NCBI RefSeq assembly: GCF_003967355.1
Contig: NZ_BIFH01000060.1
Location: 1-64,000, forward strand
Reading direction: 5' to 3'
Length of the DNA: 64,000 nucleotides
From: Embleya hyalina
GTDB taxonomy: Bacteria > Actinomycetota > Actinomycetes > Streptomycetales > Streptomycetaceae
Of this stretch, positions 1-8,561 are shown piece by piece. The position numbers and the translations under genes are program-made. The first letter of the stretch is position 1. The number at the start of each line of letters is the position of its first letter. Below the pieces are notes generated by a model. It saw only the letters and a list, made by a program, of their open reading frames with translations. It was not told the origin of the DNA and searched no databases.

Positions 1-1
1 G

Positions 2-91
2 GGCGACCGCTCCGCGGAACAAAACACGTTGATGCACCGGATGACGGCCAAGTACGAGTTCTACTGCGGACGGCCGACCCGCTGGAAATAG
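2..91 (+). CDS. C-terminal end of an unidentified gene entering from the left
   Basis: An open frame enters from the left edge and stops with TAG at 89-91, giving 29 residues that end in CGRPTRWK. The segment includes the run LMHRMTAKYEF, loosely like the LLHRMM stretch near the end of the DUF6461 protein at 4615-5223, but this is too short to assign a family. No function can be given. Confidence 0.4.
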   Translation, partial: GDRSAEQNTLMHRMTAKYEFYCGRPTRWK

Positions 92-363
92 GCCATGTCG
101 CCAACGCCTCAGCTTGACTCTGAGCGGTGCTGCCCCATCCTCGCAGTCGGGGATCTTGGGTAGTCAGGTTCAAGTACCGAGGTCCCTCCAGGGCTTCGGT
201 CGGGGGATGTCGTTCTGGTCCGGGAAGATCTGGAACGCGGTCGGTGGTCTCGGCGGTGAGGTGTCCTCGTCCGCAGGCCGGTCGCCGAGGCGTTCGAAGT
301 TCACGGCAATGGCGGTCAGCACGTGATCGATCGTCGCGGGTCGATGATCGAGACCGGGTGAGC
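92..363. other. stretch without supported gene
   Basis: Frames crossing this stretch have arginine-, serine- and glycine-rich translations without recognisable motifs. I see no gene, repeat or RNA element here. Confidence 0.4.
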
Positions 364-660
364 GTGTACAAGGCCAGGGACATCATCCCGCGCGTGGACG
401 CGCCGCTGGTGCAAAAGGCTTTCCCGCCGGTCGTGTTCGTCGGTGTCCATGCGCCGCACGACAGGAACCGACCCCGACAATCGGCCTGCGAGATCGGCCT
501 GTTCGACGAGGTCACCCGTAGCGTGGCCGTCGTCCGGGCGAGCGCCGGCCACGGCACCGGACCCGCCGCGCGGACTCTCGTCGAGGACGCGCTCGCGCCG
601 TACCGGGCGTGGGAGGCCGCCGGTCGGACCGACGTCCGGTGTTGGCACGGCACGCACGGA
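364..660 (+). pseudogene. possible gene fragment of unknown function
   Basis: From the GTG at 364 the plus strand reads about 100 residues with strongly GC-rich third codon positions and plausible composition, including stretches VDAPLVQKAFPPVVFVGVHA and CEIGLFDEVTRSVAVVR. After about 650 the translation becomes arginine-rich and loses coding character, although no stop follows for a long way. I read this as the remnant of a real gene whose 3' part is lost or frame-shifted. The family was not recognised. A coding frame on the opposite strand cannot be excluded. Confidence 0.28.
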
Positions 661-742
661 CGTCCGCGGTTCGCCCGAGGCGGGGGCACCGATATCCCGG
701 CGGACGCCGCCCGCGGGCGGGTAGCGTCGCGGAACGACTCGA

Positions 743-916
743 TTGCGCACGGTCGCCCCGGCCGTGGCAGCCGCCGCGTTCCTCCCGGCAGGCTGCTCCG
801 ACCACGACGGGCCCCACGCACCGGACCCGAACGACACGCCCGTCTACCGCTCCAACATCTACTACCACGGCGGCCCCTCCCCCGGATTCGCATGGCACTC
901 CCCGACGCCACGATGA
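743..916 (+). CDS. small putative lipoprotein
   Basis: A TTG-initiated 57-codon frame begins with an alanine-rich hydrophobic segment ending in LPAGC, a good lipobox, followed by an Asp/His-rich polar part with the run DTPVYRSNIYYHGG. If real, it is an exported, lipid-anchored short protein. A related PVYRSDI motif occurs on the minus strand near 56.2 kb, beside the DUF6461 copy there, which supports a small family. The TTG start is a guess because no strong ribosome site is visible, and the short length may reflect truncation. Confidence 0.35.
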   Translation: MRTVAPAVAAAAFLPAGCSDHDGPHAPDPNDTPVYRSNIYYHGGPSPGFAWHSPTPR

Positions 917-1278
917 CCACGGCAATCCCGCGACCGTCGGGCCCGCCACCCGACACGGGACCCGACCGACGCCTCGAGATCGCGTCAGGGCACCGGGGGC
1001 GTCAATCCCCGCACGGCGTGTTCCTCACGGCGCCTCGGCCCGTGCAACGCGCGGGTTCTCCATCGGCGGGGCCGGGGTGGCACACCGCGCGGGCGACCGG
1101 GATCGTCGGGCTCGGCGCGCGGTCCGGGGAGTCCCGGGACGACGATGCCCGGGCCCACGGCCCACCGGACCCGAGGATCGCGGCGGGCCGTCCCCCGCGC
1201 GCCGGGCTCCCGTCCCCTGGGCCGGCCCGGGAACGGGAACACCCTCGGCGACGGGAACGGCGAGGCCGCATCCCGCGG
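917..1278. other. gene-poor stretch
   Basis: All frames here are dense in proline, arginine and glycine, which is typical of non-coding high-GC sequence. I see no gene, RNA or repeat. Confidence 0.4.
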
Positions 1279-1821
1279 TCAGGCCGCGTGCTCGAGGGAC
1301 GACACCGGACGCGCCGCCGCGGTCACCGGCCGGCCGGAGGCCACCATCCGGCTCCGCACGAGGATCGTGGCCACCCGCGTGACGACCTCGGTGAGCGCCA
1401 TCAACACGAACGCCGCCACCCACGCCTGCCCGGAGGTGATGTCGTGCGCGAGGCTGAAGCGCACGACGTGGTCGGCACCACCGTGGTCGACCCACACCTG
1501 GAAGCCCATCCGCGCGCCCATGCCCAGCACCCACAACACCGCCGAGATCGCACCGGCCTTGATCAGCAGATGCCCGCCCGCGGAACGGATCCGGGTGAAG
1601 ACGCCACCGGCCACGCCGAGCGCCGCGCCGATCGCCATTAGCGTGCCGATCAGCACCAGGTCGTTGCCGGCCGTGGGAATCGAGTCGAGGTACTTGAATC
1701 CCACGAACGCCACGATGCCCAGCGGGACGAGGAACGTCTTGCGGTCCAGCCGCCCTTCCCGCAGCTGCCGGAAGACGACGAGGACGAGGACGATGTCGGT
1801 GATCCAGTCGGCGTTTGTCAT
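1279..1821 (-). CDS. small integral membrane protein, unknown function
   Basis: The 180-residue product starts at MTNADWITD; the open frame extends further upstream, but that part is arginine-rich and non-coding in character. Four or five hydrophobic segments are visible: an N-terminal helix ending near VVFRQLREG, FLVPLGIVAFVGFKYL, LIGTLMAIGAALGVAGGVF, KAGAISAVLWVLGMG, and a last one near AWVAAFVLMALTEV. A polar Arg-rich tail follows. It resembles unannotated actinobacterial membrane proteins of 150-200 residues. Nothing points to an enzymatic role. It is separated from its neighbours and is probably monocistronic. Confidence 0.72.
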   Translation of the reverse strand: MTNADWITDIVLVLVVFRQLREGRLDRKTFLVPLGIVAFVGFKYLDSIPTAGNDLVLIGTLMAIGAALGVAGGVFTRIRSAGGHLLIKAGAISAVLWVLGMGARMGFQVWVDHGGADHVVRFSLAHDITSGQAWVAAFVLMALTEVVTRVATILVRSRMVASGRPVTAAARPVSSLEHAA

Positions 1822-2214
1822 GTCCTCACACTGTCGCCGCCGCCTTATCCGCACCTGGACCCACGGGTGGAACAACGGGTGGAGACACGGGTGGACCCCA
1901 CGACCACCCCCGCGCCCCGGCAACCGCTCGGGGCGGTCCGAGGCCACCGAACGCGTCAAGGCGGCCACGACCATCCACACTCCGGGGCTCCCTCCGGGGA
2001 ACGGCGGGCGCTGTCGAACCGGGTGTCGGCGCCCGGGACGGAGACCACCGCCCGCGCCCGCGCCGACGACTTCACCGGGTGCCGCGACACCGATCCCGGC
2101 ACACCGCCGACGCGACCCTCGCCCCGGATCCGGGGCCGGTGCCCGCGCCCACCAACGACGGCATCGGCCGACGCGCCGCAGGCCGGGCGGCCGAACGAAC
2201 GGCACGAGCACGCG
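1822..2214. other. intergenic stretch
   Basis: This lies between the membrane protein start and the DUF2716 stop, both on the minus strand. Frames are Arg/Pro-rich. No gene, terminator with a U-tract, or repeat was recognised. Confidence 0.4.
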
Positions 2215-2769
2215 TCACCGCCGCGGGGCGGGTCGATCGGCGGGTACCCCGTCCCGGCGCAGGGGTCGTCCCAGGATGTGGTGCACGTCCTGTTCGATCT
2301 CGTTCAGGAGTTCCGCGCCGAATACGCAGAAGGTGTGTTCCCAGGGGTGCCCGAAGGTGCCGAATCGCAGGTCCTCCGCGAGGAAGACGTGGTAGTCCCC
2401 GTCGGGGTACGGGCCGAACGGCCAGCCCTCGCGCGAGCGTCCTTCGAGGACGCGCGGCAGGAACATGTCGGTCTCCGGGACGTCCGGGCGCAGCCGGTGG
2501 CAGGTGTGTTGCCAGTCCAGGAGCCACAGCGACTCCCCCGGCCCGCAACGGGTGGCGAGCCCGTCCTGGACGACGTCCACCAGACGGTCGAGATTCCGAT
2601 CGCCGGGGTCGTCGCGCAAGGCGTCCAGGCTCCACGTGATCGACGGCGAGGGCTCCGTGATCCCGGGAAACTCGCACACGCTGGGTCTGAAGGCGAAGCG
2701 GGCGTCGAAACGGTCCCAGACATCGGTGTATTCGGGGCCGGACAGGAGGCGCAGGCGTTCGACCGTCAC
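2215..2769 (-). CDS. DUF2716-like protein
   Basis: This 184-residue cytoplasmic protein carries a motif series I associate with DUF2716: WLLDWQH, then PYPDGDYHVFLAEDLRFGTF followed by a conserved His-Pro-Trp-Glu and CVFGAELL. No signal peptide or membrane segment is present and the length matches small single-domain members. The biochemical function of the family is unknown. It lies in the same cluster of small actinobacterial proteins as the DUF6461 and VGPLRFGMT genes. The start MTVERLRLL is the first plausible start before coding composition begins. Confidence 0.75.
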   Translation of the reverse strand: MTVERLRLLSGPEYTDVWDRFDARFAFRPSVCEFPGITEPSPSITWSLDALRDDPGDRNLDRLVDVVQDGLATRCGPGESLWLLDWQHTCHRLRPDVPETDMFLPRVLEGRSREGWPFGPYPDGDYHVFLAEDLRFGTFGHPWEHTFCVFGAELLNEIEQDVHHILGRPLRRDGVPADRPAPRR

Positions 2770-3095
2770 CCGGCGAACCTATCGTCACACGGCCCGCCCG
2801 CCGACGCCTCTGCGGTCATCCCTCCCCCGCCGGGGCCACACGGGGCACAAGCGCCATCGGCGGGCGCCGGCGTCGGTATCCCGGGACTTCGACGTCCGGG
2901 CGTGTGCCCTTCGCGGGCCGGGTGCCCGGGTGGCGCGGGTCGGGTTCGAGGTGTCGCGGCTGGGGAAGGGCGCGTTCGCCGTGGGGCGGACGCGCCATCA
3001 CCGCGTATGGCGGACGAGTGTCCACGCCCCCCGGGACGGCGGTGCCGCGCGTGTGGGGACCGTCCGTCGGTTCTCGCGCACGGAGCGCACGGCCC
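2770..3095. other. intergenic stretch
   Basis: No frame has coding character and no repeat or hairpin stands out. It separates the DUF2716 gene from the frame-shifted gene ending at 3096. Confidence 0.4.
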
Positions 3096-3649
3096 TCAGT
3101 CGTGGATCGCCCAGGCCTGCGGCGGCAGCCGGTGGGGAAGGTCGTCGAGTGCCTCGGCTGGGTGGAAGATCGGCCGGGTGAGGAGGCGGTCGCCCTCCCG
3201 TTGCACGTTGATCGTCACGCCCAACGACTCGCAGGAGGGAACACCCGCGCTCACGTACGCGAGTTCGGTGTACGGCGGGCGGGTCTCGGCACGGTCGAGC
3301 ATCCATTGCTCGATGGCGGAGGGCACGCGGCCGACCGGCGCCGTGCCGTCCGCGAGGACCTGTGGTCCGCACAGGGCGTCGACCGCGACGCCCGCGAGAC
3401 GCTCGCCCCGGTGGTACAGGCGCAGACCGAACTCCCGATACCCCCCTCCTCGACCGTGTGGACGCTCGCGCCCGGCGGACAACCACGCCTGTACCGCTCG
3501 CATTCCGCGGTGACCTCGCTCATCGCGCCCGCCACCTCGTCGGGGGTCATGCCGAAGCGCAGCGGCCCCACACCCACGAACGGCGCCGGCACCCACGCCC
3601 GCCGCTCTTCGTCCGCCAGCACATGCCACCAACCCTTGAACACGATCAC
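3096..3649 (-). pseudogene. VGPLRFGMT-family protein, broken by a 1-nt deletion in a G run
   Basis: Two overlapping minus-strand frames together encode one protein of about 184 residues. The first begins MIVFKGWWHVLAD, carries VGVGPLRFGMTPDEV, and runs to VEEGG. The second resumes at YREFGLRLYHRG and continues through GVAVDALCGPQVLADG to WAIHD and a stop. The switch is at the six C residues at 3441-3446 (G on the coding strand); a seventh G would restore one continuous frame. The neighbouring plus-strand gene at 3862-4417 is a paralog with the same motif order. This may be a decayed gene, a phase-variable gene or a homopolymer read error. The function of the family is unknown. Confidence 0.72.
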
Positions 3650-3861
3650 CGAACCTACAGGTGCCCACGAACATCGACCGAGCCGTCCACGCCGCCCGCC
3701 CCATCACCGAACGCGCCGCGGCCCCGTCAGTCCTCCAGCTGGGTCCGCGGCGGGGTGGGGTACGCGGGCCGGGTTGTCGCCCCGTGCCCGTAGCCTCCCC
3801 GACGGGCGGCGCGCATCGGTCGCGCGCTGCGGGATCGACGGACGAGCGGCGGGGGTTCGAC

Positions 3862-4417
3862 GTGGCGGGTGTGTGGGACGTGGTGGAGGAGTCGCGGCGC
3901 GCGGTGTGGTCGTTCACGCCGTTCGAGCACGTGGGCCCGCTGAGGTTCGGCATGACCCACGAGCGGGCGGCGGCCGCGCTCGACGGGGTCCTGGAGACCA
4001 TCGGATCGCTTGAGGACGGCACCGGGTGGGTGTCGCGGGCCGACATGTGGCCCGTCCACTACGGCGGGGGAGCCGGGGTGCACCTGTACTACGACCGGGG
4101 GGGTCGGCCTGGCCGCGATCGCGATCGACGCGCGGATGGGCCCACAGGTGAACCTCGACGGGATCCCGCTGGTGGGCCGGGTGCCGTCCCTCCTGGAGGA
4201 CGCGTTGTTCGGGCATCTCGCCGCACACGGCCTTCAAGCGGTGTTCTCCCTGGAGGCGAACCTGTGCGCGCCCGACCTCGGCGTCGTGATGCGTGTCCAA
4301 CGCGCCGGGGACCGCGTCCTGACCCGGCCGGTCCTCGTCGCCCGGGAATGGGCACCCCGATGCGCGGACTCGACGCAGAGCCGCATCCCCGCCGACGAAT
4401 GGGACAGCTTCTCCTGA
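3862..4417 (+). pseudogene. VGPLRFGMT-family paralog, broken by a 1-nt insertion in a G run
   Basis: The GTG start at 3862 gives VAGVWDVVEESRRAVW, then HVGPLRFGMTHERAAAAL and GVHLYYDRGG. The seven G residues at 4097-4103 then shift the frame. With six G the protein continues as VGLAAIAIDARMGPQVNLDG through VGRVPSLLEDALF to a C-terminus EWDSFS, about 184 residues. Motif order and length match the minus-strand gene at 3096-3649, so the two are paralogs now facing away from each other. Having both copies interrupted in a G/C run, in opposite directions (one lost, one gained), is notable. Cytoplasmic; function unknown. Confidence 0.72.
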
Positions 4418-4614
4418 AGCGCACGCGGAGTCCTGCGGCGGGTACCGGTCGAGGCGGGCCGGGCGCGGAAGGGAATTCGCCCGACACGGCGTGCCGTTCC
4501 CGGCCGCGGACATCGTGCGCCCCGGCCGCCGGGAGGAGGGAGCGGGGTCGTGTCGGGTCGCCCGGGTAGCCTGCCGAGTCCCGCGACGGTCGGAATATTT
4601 GAAGGAGTCGAGCC

Positions 4615-5223
4615 GTGGATGGCGACACTGTCGAGTGGCTGCAGGACTCCTACTTCACCGAGTTCGGGTACTGCGTGACCTTCGCACGCGGGCTGTCGGC
4701 GACGGAGCTGCTGCGGCGCATGGGCTGCGATATGTCGCGCACGGCCCGCAAGAGCGTGATCGACGCGAACCACTGGATCGAGGACGTCGCCGAGGAGTTC
4801 GGCCACGCCGCGGTCGCGGACAGGGAGAGGGTGATCCGGGGCGGCGAGGCCGACGGGTGGGCCTTCGCCGTCGAGGACGCCGGCAGCCGCGGTACACACC
4901 GCGACATCCTCGCCGCAGTGTCGGCCGGCACGGTGGCCCTGAGCACCTTCGAGAACATCAACGCGCTCACGATGTTCCACTACGCGCAGTCCGGGAACGT
5001 GGTGTGCGGGTTCGACCGGCCCCGGGACCGCTGGGGCTCCGACCCGGATCGGCTGGTTCCTCACCTGACCCGCGCGGGCCTGCTGCTCCCCGACGGAACC
5101 CAACCCGACCTCGGCATCGACGCACGGCAACGACTCCTCCACCGCATGATGCACACCGAGTTCGGCACCACACTGCCCCGCCGGGACGTCGAGTTCGGCG
5201 AACTCCTCGCAGCGATGTACTGA
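4615..5223 (+). CDS. DUF6461-family protein
   Basis: The 202-residue product starts at GTG 4615, preceded by a strong site, GAAGGAG, in an AT-richer leader. Family-typical features are the N-terminal WLQDSYFTEFGYCVTFARGL with a following ELLRRMG, a central GWAFAVEDAG (a W in a beta strand), and CGFDRPRDRWGSDPDRLVPH near residue 140. There is no signal or membrane segment, so it is cytoplasmic. The role of the family is unknown; it is often multicopy in actinomycetes. Other members in this window are at 6721, 32752 and 56320, with a fragment at 43151 that matches this gene's 3' third most closely. Confidence 0.82.
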   Translation: MDGDTVEWLQDSYFTEFGYCVTFARGLSATELLRRMGCDMSRTARKSVIDANHWIEDVAEEFGHAAVADRERVIRGGEADGWAFAVEDAGSRGTHRDILAAVSAGTVALSTFENINALTMFHYAQSGNVVCGFDRPRDRWGSDPDRLVPHLTRAGLLLPDGTQPDLGIDARQRLLHRMMHTEFGTTLPRRDVEFGELLAAMY

Positions 5224-5319
5224 ACCCCCGTGGCGCACTGAGCGGATGTGCGCGGCGGGGTGGGTTGCGAGTGCGCAACGACCGGCGATGCGGGCGTGGT
5301 TGCGGGCGACGATGGGGGC

Positions 5320-6021
5320 ATGTCTTCGCGTCCGGATACGCGGCCGATGGGTGGTTGCCTGTTGTGGCTCGGCCGGTTCGTCCTGGCCGTGATCACCCTG
5401 GCGGTCGTGACCTTCCTCGGCGGGCTGTACGCGTGTCAGCGGCAGTTCGCGGCGGACGAGAGGGAGGAGCACGAGAGGCATCGCGCGGAGGAACGGCTTG
5501 CGCGGGTCGAGGTGGAGGTGCCCTTCCGGGTCTTCGGCCGGCCGGCGGGTGCGGAGTTCGAGCGTTTCGTCTTCGACCGGTGCTGGCGCGACACCACGCC
5601 CCGGATGAAGCCGCGGGCGGGCATGACGGGCGTGACATGCACGTCCACGGTCGTGTACTTCTACGGTACGGACGATCCCACGACGTCGACGACCGCGTTC
5701 GAGCGCGAGGCGCGCAGGCTCGGACTGACGCCGGACACGGCGACCTGGGCGCGGCCACAACCGGTTCCGGACCTGCGCCCCCCGGACCCGACGCCACCGC
5801 CCGGGGCGGGCGAGCAATACGGCCCGCTCGCAGGGAGCGGGAGCAGCCCGGACGCCGAGCCCGTGCGATGGCAACACGCCTACACCGAACACCCGTTCGT
5901 CGTCCGCGCATCCGCGACGATCCACTACCGGACCGAACGCACCAGGCCGAAGCCCATCCCGCCGCACACCCCGATGCTCCCCCAACCACCCGCCACCTGC
6001 GCAGGCGGCAACCGCCCGTGA
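5320..6021 (+). CDS. membrane-anchored protein of unknown function
   Basis: This 233-residue protein has one N-terminal membrane helix (LGRFVLAVITLAVVTFLGGL, about residues 17-36) followed by a charged Glu/Arg/His linker and an extracytoplasmic domain. That domain contains two cysteines, in FDRCW and VTCTSTVVYFYG, and a Pro-rich C-terminal tail. The ATG at 5320 was chosen over an upstream in-frame start at 5248 because the upstream part has no coding character. It follows the DUF6461 gene on the same strand after 96 bases, so co-transcription is possible. No family was recognised. Confidence 0.65.
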   Translation: MSSRPDTRPMGGCLLWLGRFVLAVITLAVVTFLGGLYACQRQFAADEREEHERHRAEERLARVEVEVPFRVFGRPAGAEFERFVFDRCWRDTTPRMKPRAGMTGVTCTSTVVYFYGTDDPTTSTTAFEREARRLGLTPDTATWARPQPVPDLRPPDPTPPPGAGEQYGPLAGSGSSPDAEPVRWQHAYTEHPFVVRASATIHYRTERTRPKPIPPHTPMLPQPPATCAGGNRP

Positions 6022-6129
6022 CCCGCGACGGCCTCTCCCCGCGGGCGCTTCCGCGCCGGAGCTTCGTGACCATCCCGGCGGGCCGCCTCCCGGGGCCGCC
6101 GCGGATCACCCGGCCCGGGCCACGACGCC

Positions 6130-6589
6130 GCCGACGGCGCGGGATGCGCTGACCCCCTGGGCCGTCGCCGAGGGCGAGGACTTCCGACGACACCATGCCT
6201 CGGCCCGGGAGCGGCCAGACCGTGACGTGGACCAGGATCCCCTTGCCGCTGGGGAAACGAACGGTGTCGATACGGGCGACACGATTGTTGTCGGTGCGCA
6301 CACGCTGTCGTGCCCGACACGATTGGCCGCGGCCGTGCCCCGGGGTGCCCGGGAGATCGCGACAACCGTGCTCGTCCGGCATCCGCCCCGGCGCCACCAC
6401 GGCGAGGTTCGTGCTGTTCGCGGCGACGAAGACCTCGACGTACGTCCCATGGGATGCGCCGATCCTCACGTCGCTCGCCGGCGCGTTCCGGTCGAGCAGG
6501 TCGACCCGGACCACGGGAACGGCGTCGAGATCGACCGCGCCCGGCAGGACGTCCCCGCTCCACGGGGCGCCCCCCTGACCCGACGGCAC
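6130..6589 (-). pseudogene. probable gene remnant, unknown function
   Basis: Reading down from the GTG at 6589, the minus strand has GC-saturated third positions and natural composition: VDLDAVPVVRVDLLDRNAP, GTYVEVFVAANSTNLAVVAP, then after a less convincing middle VRFPSGKGILVHVTVWPLPG. The middle, around 6300-6370, is better explained if the frame changes there twice. No stop occurs at the expected end; the frame runs on antisense to the gene at 5320-6021, so the true 3' end is probably lost. Family not recognised. Confidence 0.35.
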
Positions 6590-6720
6590 CGCACTCGTCG
6601 CGGGTGCCCCTCCGCGCGAGGAGGGGCGAACCGTGCGGTGCCCCGACCCGCCGCCCGGTCGCCTGGCGGGCCCCTCACACGCATCGCGGGGCCTCTCGCG
6701 CGACGCGTCCGGTTTGCTTC

Positions 6721-7506
6721 CTATGTTTCGTCCCGGCGGAGGGGCCGGCCACGCTGCGTCCGGTGGTGCTGCAACGCGTGCTCGACATGCTCGCGGATCA
6801 CTTCCTTGTGGAAGCCGTCACCGTTCGCGTCGGTGAAATCGATCACGACGCCGGTCCCATCCTCGTCGGCGGGTTCCTCCGGGACATGCCCCAGCCGGTA
6901 CGCGGAGGTGTCCAGCAGGTCCTCGGTCAGCCGCACGCCGGTCAGCCGTACGGCCAGTGCCAGGACCGCGGCCTTGCGGTCGTAGGTGTCGGCGTCGGAC
7001 TCCTCGCCCATGTCGAACCCGGCCTCGTGCATCAGCGGCACCAGATCGTCGGGGGTGCTCCCGTGGCGGAGCGTGGGCCAGTCGAAACCGGTTCGCAGTT
7101 CGCCGTCCTCGTACCATGCGAACGTGTGGATGGGCTTCCCCCCGTTGCTCGCGTGCGTGACCGCGCGCGACCCCGCCGACAGGACCTCCAGGAACCGCGG
7201 CCGCATGCCGATGCCCCCGTCGAAGTGCAGGACCAGGGCCCAGTCCCCGCCCTCGCCCGGCACAGCGCACACACCGGCGAGGAAGGACTCGTCCCACTCG
7301 TCGGATCCGGCGAAAAGCTCCTCCTGGCGCTCGAAGAGTTCCACCGCGCCCCGACACCCCCCGCGCGGCTCGGCACCCATCACCCGCAACACCTTCTCGG
7401 GTGGGACACCCCGCACCAGCATCAGGCAGTACCCGACCTCGATCCCCTGGGGGAACACGAACGAGGAACGTATCCAGCCGTAGTCGGCCGCGGTCGCCGC
7501 ACTCAT
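6721..7506 (-). CDS. DUF6461-family protein, copy A of a duplicated locus
   Basis: This 261-residue protein begins ATG SAATAADYGWIRSSF behind a GGGAGG site. It has the family signatures VGYCLMLVRGVPPEKVLRVM, WALVLHFDGGIGMRPRF and EDGELRTGFDWPTLRHGS. Compared with the 202-residue members it has a longer C-terminus ending in a His/Arg-rich tail. The gene at 56320-57102 is a close paralog over its whole length, and the similarity continues upstream of the start, so a larger segment was duplicated. The ATGA overlap with the small frame at 7503-7712 suggests translational coupling. Cytoplasmic; function unknown. Confidence 0.82.
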   Translation of the reverse strand: MSAATAADYGWIRSSFVFPQGIEVGYCLMLVRGVPPEKVLRVMGAEPRGGCRGAVELFERQEELFAGSDEWDESFLAGVCAVPGEGGDWALVLHFDGGIGMRPRFLEVLSAGSRAVTHASNGGKPIHTFAWYEDGELRTGFDWPTLRHGSTPDDLVPLMHEAGFDMGEESDADTYDRKAAVLALAVRLTGVRLTEDLLDTSAYRLGHVPEEPADEDGTGVVIDFTDANGDGFHKEVIREHVEHALQHHRTQRGRPLRRDET

Positions 7507-7712
7507 GCGCACACCCTCCCAACGACCACCGACACCAGGGAGCCGACTCCCCCGAGAACGGCCCGCCCCCGCCCCACGACAGGCACGTCCCGCCGGGCGA
7601 CATCGGGCGCGACTTCCGGGCCCCCGCGGTCGCGAAACAACGTCGAACACGGCATCACCCACGCCGGCGGGTACGGCACCGGGGGTGCGGACGGGGCGAA
7701 GTCACCGACCAC
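7503..7712 (-). CDS. small upstream frame overlapping the DUF6461 start
   Basis: This 69-codon frame ends in VLGGVGSLVSVVVGRVCA, and its TGA overlaps the ATG of the DUF6461 gene (ATGA). The same ending, GGVGSLGSVVAGKVCA, precedes the paralogous DUF6461 gene near 57.1 kb, although the stop has changed to TGG there. Conservation of position and sequence suggests a real small partner gene or a translated leader, but similarity could also simply follow from duplication of the DNA. The N-terminal half is Pro-rich and unconvincing. Confidence 0.3.
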   Translation of the reverse strand: MVGDFAPSAPPVPYPPAWVMPCSTLFRDRGGPEVAPDVARRDVPVVGRGRAVLGGVGSLVSVVVGRVCA

Positions 7713-7877
7713 ACCGCTCCGTCGGACTCGGGGACGAGCATCCTTCGGATCCCGTCCTTCTCCAGACTTCGCGATGTCTCATGAGACATGCCCACCACCC
7801 ATCGGTTGGTGGGCAAGTGCCCGCGAAGAAGAGCCGATGGTTGCGGCTCAATGGTCGAACCCTGGAGGGGGTTCCCC

Positions 7878-8274
7878 GTGCGCATGCGCAACAAGCTTGC
7901 CCTTGCCGCCGCCGGAGTCACGGCCGCCGGCGCCGTGTTCGTCGGTGTCGCCGTGGCAGCCGACTCGACCGACACCGTCAACCCCCCACGCCCAGGTGAC
8001 GGTCTCGGTCGACAGGACCGGCACCGTCACCCGCAAGGCCGGCTCTGTCGAATCGGTCGGCAAGGACGGAGCCGGACGCTACTGCGTCACGCTGAAGAAG
8101 ACCGTCGACGTGGCTCGCTCCGTGCCGATCGCGACGCTGGACAGCGCGGCGGACTGGAAGAGCGGGATCTACGTCGGGCGCACCGGCGGAGTCTGTCCGG
8201 CGAACTCCGTTCGCGTGACCACCGGCACCGACGGCGTCGCGCAGGACCAGCCCTTCACCCTCATCGTCCCCTGA
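7878..8274 (+). pseudogene. small secreted protein with a 1-nt insertion in a C run
   Basis: GTG at 7878, seven bases after GGAGGGG, starts MRMRNKLALAAAGVTAAGAV, a clear signal peptide ending at VAVAADS. At the six C residues 7982-7987 the frame breaks. With five C it continues HAQVTVSVDRTGTVTRKAG through GAGRYCVTLKKTVDVARSV and GGVCPANSVRVTTG to a stop at 8274, giving about 131 residues. Two Cys in the mature part could form a disulfide. It resembles small secreted actinomycete proteins of unknown role. A strong hairpin follows the stop. Broken as written; phase variation or a sequencing error are alternatives to decay. Confidence 0.68.
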
Positions 8275-8280
8275 CGGCTC

Positions 8281-8314
8281 CCGTACCGGGCGCCGTGCCG
8301 TGCGCCCGGTACGG
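8281..8314. terminator. hairpin terminator
   Basis: A perfect 13-bp stem (CCGTACCGGGCGC at 8281-8293 with its complement at 8302-8314) encloses an 8-nt loop and is followed by TTTCGG. It starts six bases after the stop of the secreted-protein gene on the plus strand and also lies downstream of the four-gene minus-strand operon, so it could serve both directions. Confidence 0.65.
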
Positions 8315-8561
8315 TTTCGGCCGCCCCTGGCGGGCCCGGGTGGCCGTGGGGACAAGCGCGGCGCGGCCGCCCGACGGGTCGGGTTCTCACACCTCACCCT
8401 GCCTGTACGGGCGAGCCCCGGCGGCCGGAAGGCGTGCCGGGGCTCGGATCGGCGGAAGGTCAGCCGACGCGGTCGGCCGGGGCGTCGGCGTACGTACCGT
8501 GCTTGAGGATCGGCCCGTCGTAGCCGGTCTTGTCGTCCCGGTGGGCGGCGGGGCCGCTCCG

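Noticed and set aside
127-1641. Long plus-strand open frame of 504 codons
   Set aside because: Except for a short section it is Arg/Pro/Gly-rich and lacks coding third-position bias; only the 364-660 section was kept as a fragment.
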